DNA of 64,000 bases from Robertmurraya kyonggiensis. GTDB lineage: Bacteria; Bacillota; Bacilli; Bacillales; Cytobacillaceae. The translations under genes were made by a program, and so were the position numbers. The first letter of the stretch is position 1, and every line of letters begins with the position of its first letter. Location: contig NZ_SWBM01000006.1 of assembly GCF_005116465.1 (NCBI RefSeq), positions 48,993-112,992 of the forward strand. Reading direction: 5' to 3'. Below the pieces are notes generated by a model, which was not told the origin of the DNA, did not search any database, and saw only the letters and a program-made list of their open reading frames with translations. This document shows, piece after piece, positions 60,871-64,000 of the stretch.

Positions 60871-61323
60871 TTGAAAATTCCAAAGACAGCCAAAGTTAGT
60901 ATCCCCTTTCCATCCGTATGGGGGATTGATGCTTCTATTGCGGGGAGATCCATTATTAGGGGTATACTTACCATTGATTCCATTGTAGACAACAAAGTAG
61001 TAGGTACAGTTAATTTTCGTGGTATACCTATTCCGATTAATGGGTATTGGGACGAAAGCGCTAAACAAATAAGTTTCGATTCACCATATGCCTCCTTTTT
61101 TGGCAACTTGACAATATTTGATGAGACCGCTATAAGCATTCGGCATTTCATTTTAAGTGGACGGTTTATAATGAAACCTCCCTCTTTACTGGCTGGTGAA
61201 TACGGAAATTGGATTGCTACAACCTTTACAACCCGTTTGGGACCTCCCGTATATACTAATGTTTTACCACCTGCTGGTGCCTTTTCAGTCTCAAGTATGC
61301 TCTTGGGACAGCAATTGTTTTAA
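60871..61323 (+). CDS. Protein of unknown function in the Tn1546-like element
   Basis: A 150-residue beta-strand-rich protein with many Ile, Gly and Pro residues and no Cys. TTG 60871 follows AAGGAGAGG. The sequence suggests a small beta-barrel or sandwich (alternating hydrophobic strands such as VVGTVNFRGIPIPINGYW), not a membrane protein. Family not recognised; a sporulation role is possible from context only. Confidence 0.6.
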   Translation: MKIPKTAKVSIPFPSVWGIDASIAGRSIIRGILTIDSIVDNKVVGTVNFRGIPIPINGYWDESAKQISFDSPYASFFGNLTIFDETAISIRHFILSGRFIMKPPSLLAGEYGNWIATTFTTRLGPPVYTNVLPPAGAFSVSSMLLGQQLF

Positions 61324-61342
61324 TTAGACCATGACTTTATAA

Positions 61343-61380
61343 AAACAACCTTCGTTTGTGATTGACTAAGGTTGTTTTTT
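61343..61380 (+). terminator. Terminator
   Basis: AAAACAACCTT pairs with AAGGTTGTTTT across a 14-base loop, 20 bases behind the gene at 60871. Confidence 0.8.
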
Positions 61381-61421
61381 ATAAAGTGTTCTCGAAAAAT
61401 ACAGCCTTGCTTTAAATCTGA

Positions 61422-61459
61422 GTTTAGCGTATATCTCCGTTAAAATGTACTCGGAACCC
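61422..61459 (-). repeat. Possible Tn3-family terminal repeat relic
   Basis: Read from the right it starts AGGGTTCCGAGTACATTTTA and ends ACGCTAAAC, with the outer GGG and inner ACGCTAA typical of Tn3-family ends. It points so that its element would lie to the left. No partner found. Confidence 0.45.
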
Positions 61460-61577
61460 TTTGATGATCGTGCCTAGTTAGATAAACAAATATTGATACT
61501 TCCTTATAGAAATAGCCTGCTTGGTTAGGTACGTTGTTTCACAATCCCCGGAAATTTTTAATATAAGTAATGAATGC

Positions 61578-62177
61578 TTATTTTTTTCCTTCCGATAGCT
61601 TTCTATATAAAGAAGCTCTAGATACATTTGTAATTTCACAAATTTGATTTACAGTCATATTTCCTTCTTTATATAGCTTTACTGCATAATTCATTCCTGC
61701 GTGATTTTTATGATATTTCTTTAACCGTCCTTTAAACTTCCCTTCTTTCTTTGCGAGCTCAATTCCTTCACGCTGACGCATACGAATAAGGTCTCGCTCT
61801 AATTGGTTAACACCAGCCATTACCGTAATTAAGAATTGGCTATATGGATTATCTTCTGATAAATCTAGCCATGTATCCTTAAGTGATTTTAAGCTTGCCT
61901 TTTTATTTCGTATTAAATCAATCAATTCAAATAAATCTTGCGTACTTCGAGTGATCCGAGTTAAATCTGTAACATAAATAATGTCACCTTCCTGTAAATC
62001 CTCTAACATTTTTTGAAGTTGTTCACGATCTTTTGTGGCTCCTGAAATTTTTTCTTCATAAATAATATCCATTCCAATTTCGTTCAATTGCCGAAATTGC
62101 CTTGAAGGATTTTGGCTAGTCGAACTGACGCGTACATAACCGATTTTCTGCAAAATTTCACCTCGTTTTTGAGACAA
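61578..62177 (-). CDS. tnpR: Serine resolvase of the Tn1546-like element
   Basis: A 199-residue resolvase: GYVRVSSTSQNPSRQ with the catalytic Ser, YVTDLTRITRSTQDLFEL, ERDLIRMRQREGIELAKKEG and a helix-turn-helix tail (MTVNQICEITNVSRASLYRKL, split). It is the intact counterpart of the truncated gene at 18782 (nearly identical over the shared part). Divergent from tnpA across the res region. Confidence 0.94.
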   Translation of the reverse strand: MSQKRGEILQKIGYVRVSSTSQNPSRQFRQLNEIGMDIIYEEKISGATKDREQLQKMLEDLQEGDIIYVTDLTRITRSTQDLFELIDLIRNKKASLKSLKDTWLDLSEDNPYSQFLITVMAGVNQLERDLIRMRQREGIELAKKEGKFKGRLKKYHKNHAGMNYAVKLYKEGNMTVNQICEITNVSRASLYRKLSEGKK

Positions 62178-62299
62178 GTCTTATGAGACACTCTTAACTA
62201 TGATTTTATCAGTCTACTATACTTGTATCAATAGAGTACACTCTATTGATATATAATTGAACTAATAAATTGATAAATACAGAAATGGGATGATACTGA
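62178..62299. other. res site and divergent tnpR/tnpA promoters
   Basis: AT-rich 122 bases with inverted motifs TGTATCAATAGAGTACACTC and CTCTATTGATATATA (near 62224-62256), matching resolvase subsites between divergent tnpR and tnpA. Confidence 0.65.
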
Positions 62300-64000
62300 A
62301 TGAAAATTGCGAGAGGTAGAGAATTGCTTACACCGGAACAGAGACAGGCTTTTATGCAAATCCCTGAAGATGAATGGATATTAGGGACCTACTTCACTTT
62401 TTCCAAACGTGATTTAGAAATAGTTAATAAGCGAAGGAGGGAAGAAAACCGTTTAGGGTTTGCCGTTCAATTAGCTGTTCTTCGGTATCCCAGTTGGCCA
62501 TACACTCATATCAAAAGCATCCCAGACTCGGTCATACAATATATATCGAAACAGATCGGCGCTAGTCCATCCTCGCTTAGTCATTATCCTCAAAGGGAAA
62601 ATACACTCTGGGATCATTTGAAAGAAATTCGAAGTGAATACGACTTTGTAACTTTTACCCTGAGTGAATATCGAATGACATTTAAGCATCTTCATCAATT
62701 AGCTTTGGAAAATGGTGATGCCATTCATCTACTGCATGAATGTATAGATTTTCTAAGAAAAAACAAAATCATACTGCCTGCTATCACTACACTTGAAAGA
62801 ATGGTGTGGGAAGCAAGGGCAATGGCTGAAAAGAAGCTATTTAATACGGTTAGTAAATCTCTTACAAATGAGCAAAAAGAAAAGCTTAAAGAGATCATTA
62901 CTTCGCAGCATCCATCCGAATCCAATAAAACGATATTGGGTTGGTTAAAGGAACCACCGGGTCATCCTTCACCCGAAACATTTCTAAGAGTAATAGAACG
63001 ACTTGAATACATAAGAGGAATGGAATTAGAAACGGTACAAATTAGCCATTTGAATCGTAATCGTCTATTACAGCTTTCTCGCTTAGGTTCAAGATACGAG
63101 CCGTATGCATTCCGTGACTTTCAAGAAAATAAACGTTATTCGATATTAGCCGTCTATTTATTACAACTTACTCAGGAGCTAACAGATAAAGCGTTTGAAA
63201 TTCATGATAGGCAAATACTTAGTTTGTTATCAAAAGGCCGTAAGGCTCAAGAGGAAATCCAGAAACAAAACGGTAAAAAGCTAAATGAGAAAGTTATACA
63301 CTTTACGAACATCGGACAAGCATTAATTAAAGCAAGAGAGGAAAAATTAGACGTTTTTAAGGTTTTAGAATCAGTTATTGAATGGAATACCTTTGTCTCT
63401 TCAGTAGAAGAGGCTCAGGAGCTTGCACGTCCTGCCGACTATGATTATTTGGACTTACTACAAAAACGGTTTTATTCACTAAGAAAATATACGCCAACGC
63501 TATTAAGAGTATTGGGATTTCATTCTACAAAGGCAAATGAGCCACTTTTACAGGCTGTTGAGATTATCCGAGGAATGAACGAATCCGGAAAGCGAAAAGT
63601 ACCTGATGACTCACCCGTGGATTTTATTTCAAAACGATGGAAAAAGCATTTATACGAGGATGATGGTACAACAATTAATCGTCATTACTATGAAATGGCT
63701 GTTTTAACAGAACTTCGGGAGCATGTTCGGGCAGGAGATGTTTCCATTGTTGGCAGCAGACAATATAGGGATTTTGAGGAATATTTGTTTTCGGAAGATA
63801 CATGGAATCAATCGAAGGGGAATACGAGATTATCAGTTAGTTTATCATTCGAAGATTATATAACGGAGAGAACCAGCAGCCTTAATGAAAGGTTAAAATG
63901 GTTAGCTGCCAATTCCAACAAGTTGGATGGAGTTTCTCTTGAAAAAGGAAAACTGTCACTTGCACGCTTAGAAAAAGATGTTCCAGAAGAAGCAAAAAAG
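62300..64000 (+). CDS. tnpA: Tn3-family transposase, N-terminal 567 residues (runs off the window)
   Basis: The frame is open from ATG 62300 to the last base (567 codons). It begins MKIARGRELLTPEQRQAFMQ and stays alignable with the mer tnpA (for example RRREENRLGFAVQLAVLRYPSW against RRDHNRLGFAVQLCVLRYPGW, quoted in part; RNRLLQLSRLGSRYEPYAFR; KRWKKHLYEDDG). The catalytic core lies beyond the window. Ribosome site is weak (GGGATGATACTGA). Confidence 0.95.
   Translation, partial: MKIARGRELLTPEQRQAFMQIPEDEWILGTYFTFSKRDLEIVNKRRREENRLGFAVQLAVLRYPSWPYTHIKSIPDSVIQYISKQIGASPSSLSHYPQRENTLWDHLKEIRSEYDFVTFTLSEYRMTFKHLHQLALENGDAIHLLHECIDFLRKNKIILPAITTLERMVWEARAMAEKKLFNTVSKSLTNEQKEKLKEIITSQHPSESNKTILGWLKEPPGHPSPETFLRVIERLEYIRGMELETVQISHLNRNRLLQLSRLGSRYEPYAFRDFQENKRYSILAVYLLQLTQELTDKAFEIHDRQILSLLSKGRKAQEEIQKQNGKKLNEKVIHFTNIGQALIKAREEKLDVFKVLESVIEWNTFVSSVEEAQELARPADYDYLDLLQKRFYSLRKYTPTLLRVLGFHSTKANEPLLQAVEIIRGMNESGKRKVPDDSPVDFISKRWKKHLYEDDGTTINRHYYEMAVLTELREHVRAGDVSIVGSRQYRDFEEYLFSEDTWNQSKGNTRLSVSLSFEDYITERTSSLNERLKWLAANSNKLDGVSLEKGKLSLARLEKDVPEEAKK

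Larger units (their letters stand above)
57957..64000. mobile_element. Tn1546-like transposon with spore-germination cargo (runs off the window)
   Basis: Left terminal repeat at 57957, cargo (gerC, gerA fragment, amidase relic, an unknown gene), resolvase on the minus strand, a res region and tnpA on the plus strand to the window edge. From memory, Tn1546-like elements of B. subtilis-group strains carry an amidase with gerKA/gerKC-like genes next to spoVA2mob; the spoVA2mob operon is not seen here. Confidence 0.7.

Noticed and set aside
1..64000. CRISPR array, rRNA or tRNA genes, and a replication origin
   Set aside because: No regularly spaced repeats with unique spacers, no recognisable RNA gene, and no Rep protein or iterons were found by reading.

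Overview
The window looks like part of a large, low-GC plasmid (or plasmid-like accessory region) of a spore-forming Bacillaceae. Supporting signs are strong AGGAGG ribosome binding sites, Spo0E, Ger and HxlR family proteins, a Bacillus-type mercury transposon, several Tn3-family transposons, many small plasmid-type hypothetical genes, and no rRNA, tRNA or ordinary housekeeping block. No replication origin or Rep gene was recognised.

Region 1 (1-15.5 kb) is plasmid backbone. It opens with a ubiquitin-like conjugation cassette: a small beta-grasp-like protein ending GGAKG, a JAMM metalloprotease with a perfect HxH-x7-S-x2-D motif, and an E1/ThiF-like enzyme. Many short genes of unknown function follow, with a D12-class adenine methyltransferase, a tyrosine recombinase, a RelE-like toxin, a MerR-like DNA-binding protein, a Spo0E-like phosphatase and a BRCT protein. 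A perfect 16-bp palindrome and its near-matches precede several of these genes.

Region 2 (15.6-30.8 kb) is nested resistance transposons. A Tn1546-like element carrying cadC-cadA has its resolvase cut by a TnMERI1-type mercury transposon (19326-30832) with tnpA, tnpR, merB3, merR1, merE, merT-like, merP-like, merA, merR2, merB2 and merB1.

Region 3 (32.0-48.4 kb) is the most striking part. A 16.4-kb Tn3-family transposon is bounded by matching terminal repeats and a 5-bp ATATT target duplication, and removing it restores a complete backbone resolvase gene. Its cargo is hxlB-hxlA with the sensor gene hxlR, then zwf, gnd and pgi: almost all of the dissimilatory ribulose monophosphate cycle that oxidises formaldehyde to CO2 while making NAD(P)H. 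Only 6-phosphogluconolactonase is missing. A zinc alcohol/formaldehyde dehydrogenase lies between an internal and an outer copy of the right end, which form a perfect 586-bp duplication. This appears to be a mobile formaldehyde-detoxification unit.

Region 4 (48.4-57.9 kb) is backbone again: the split resolvase, a TumE-like toxin-antitoxin pair, a membrane protein, a cation/proton antiporter, an ATP-dependent DNA ligase, a resolvase homologue lacking the catalytic serine, a SulP transporter with a UspA protein, and an LtaS-like gene cut by a transposon end. Region 5 (57.96-64 kb) is a second Tn1546-like element with damaged spore-germination cargo (amidase relic fused to gerA, then gerC), a resolvase and a transposase that runs off the window.
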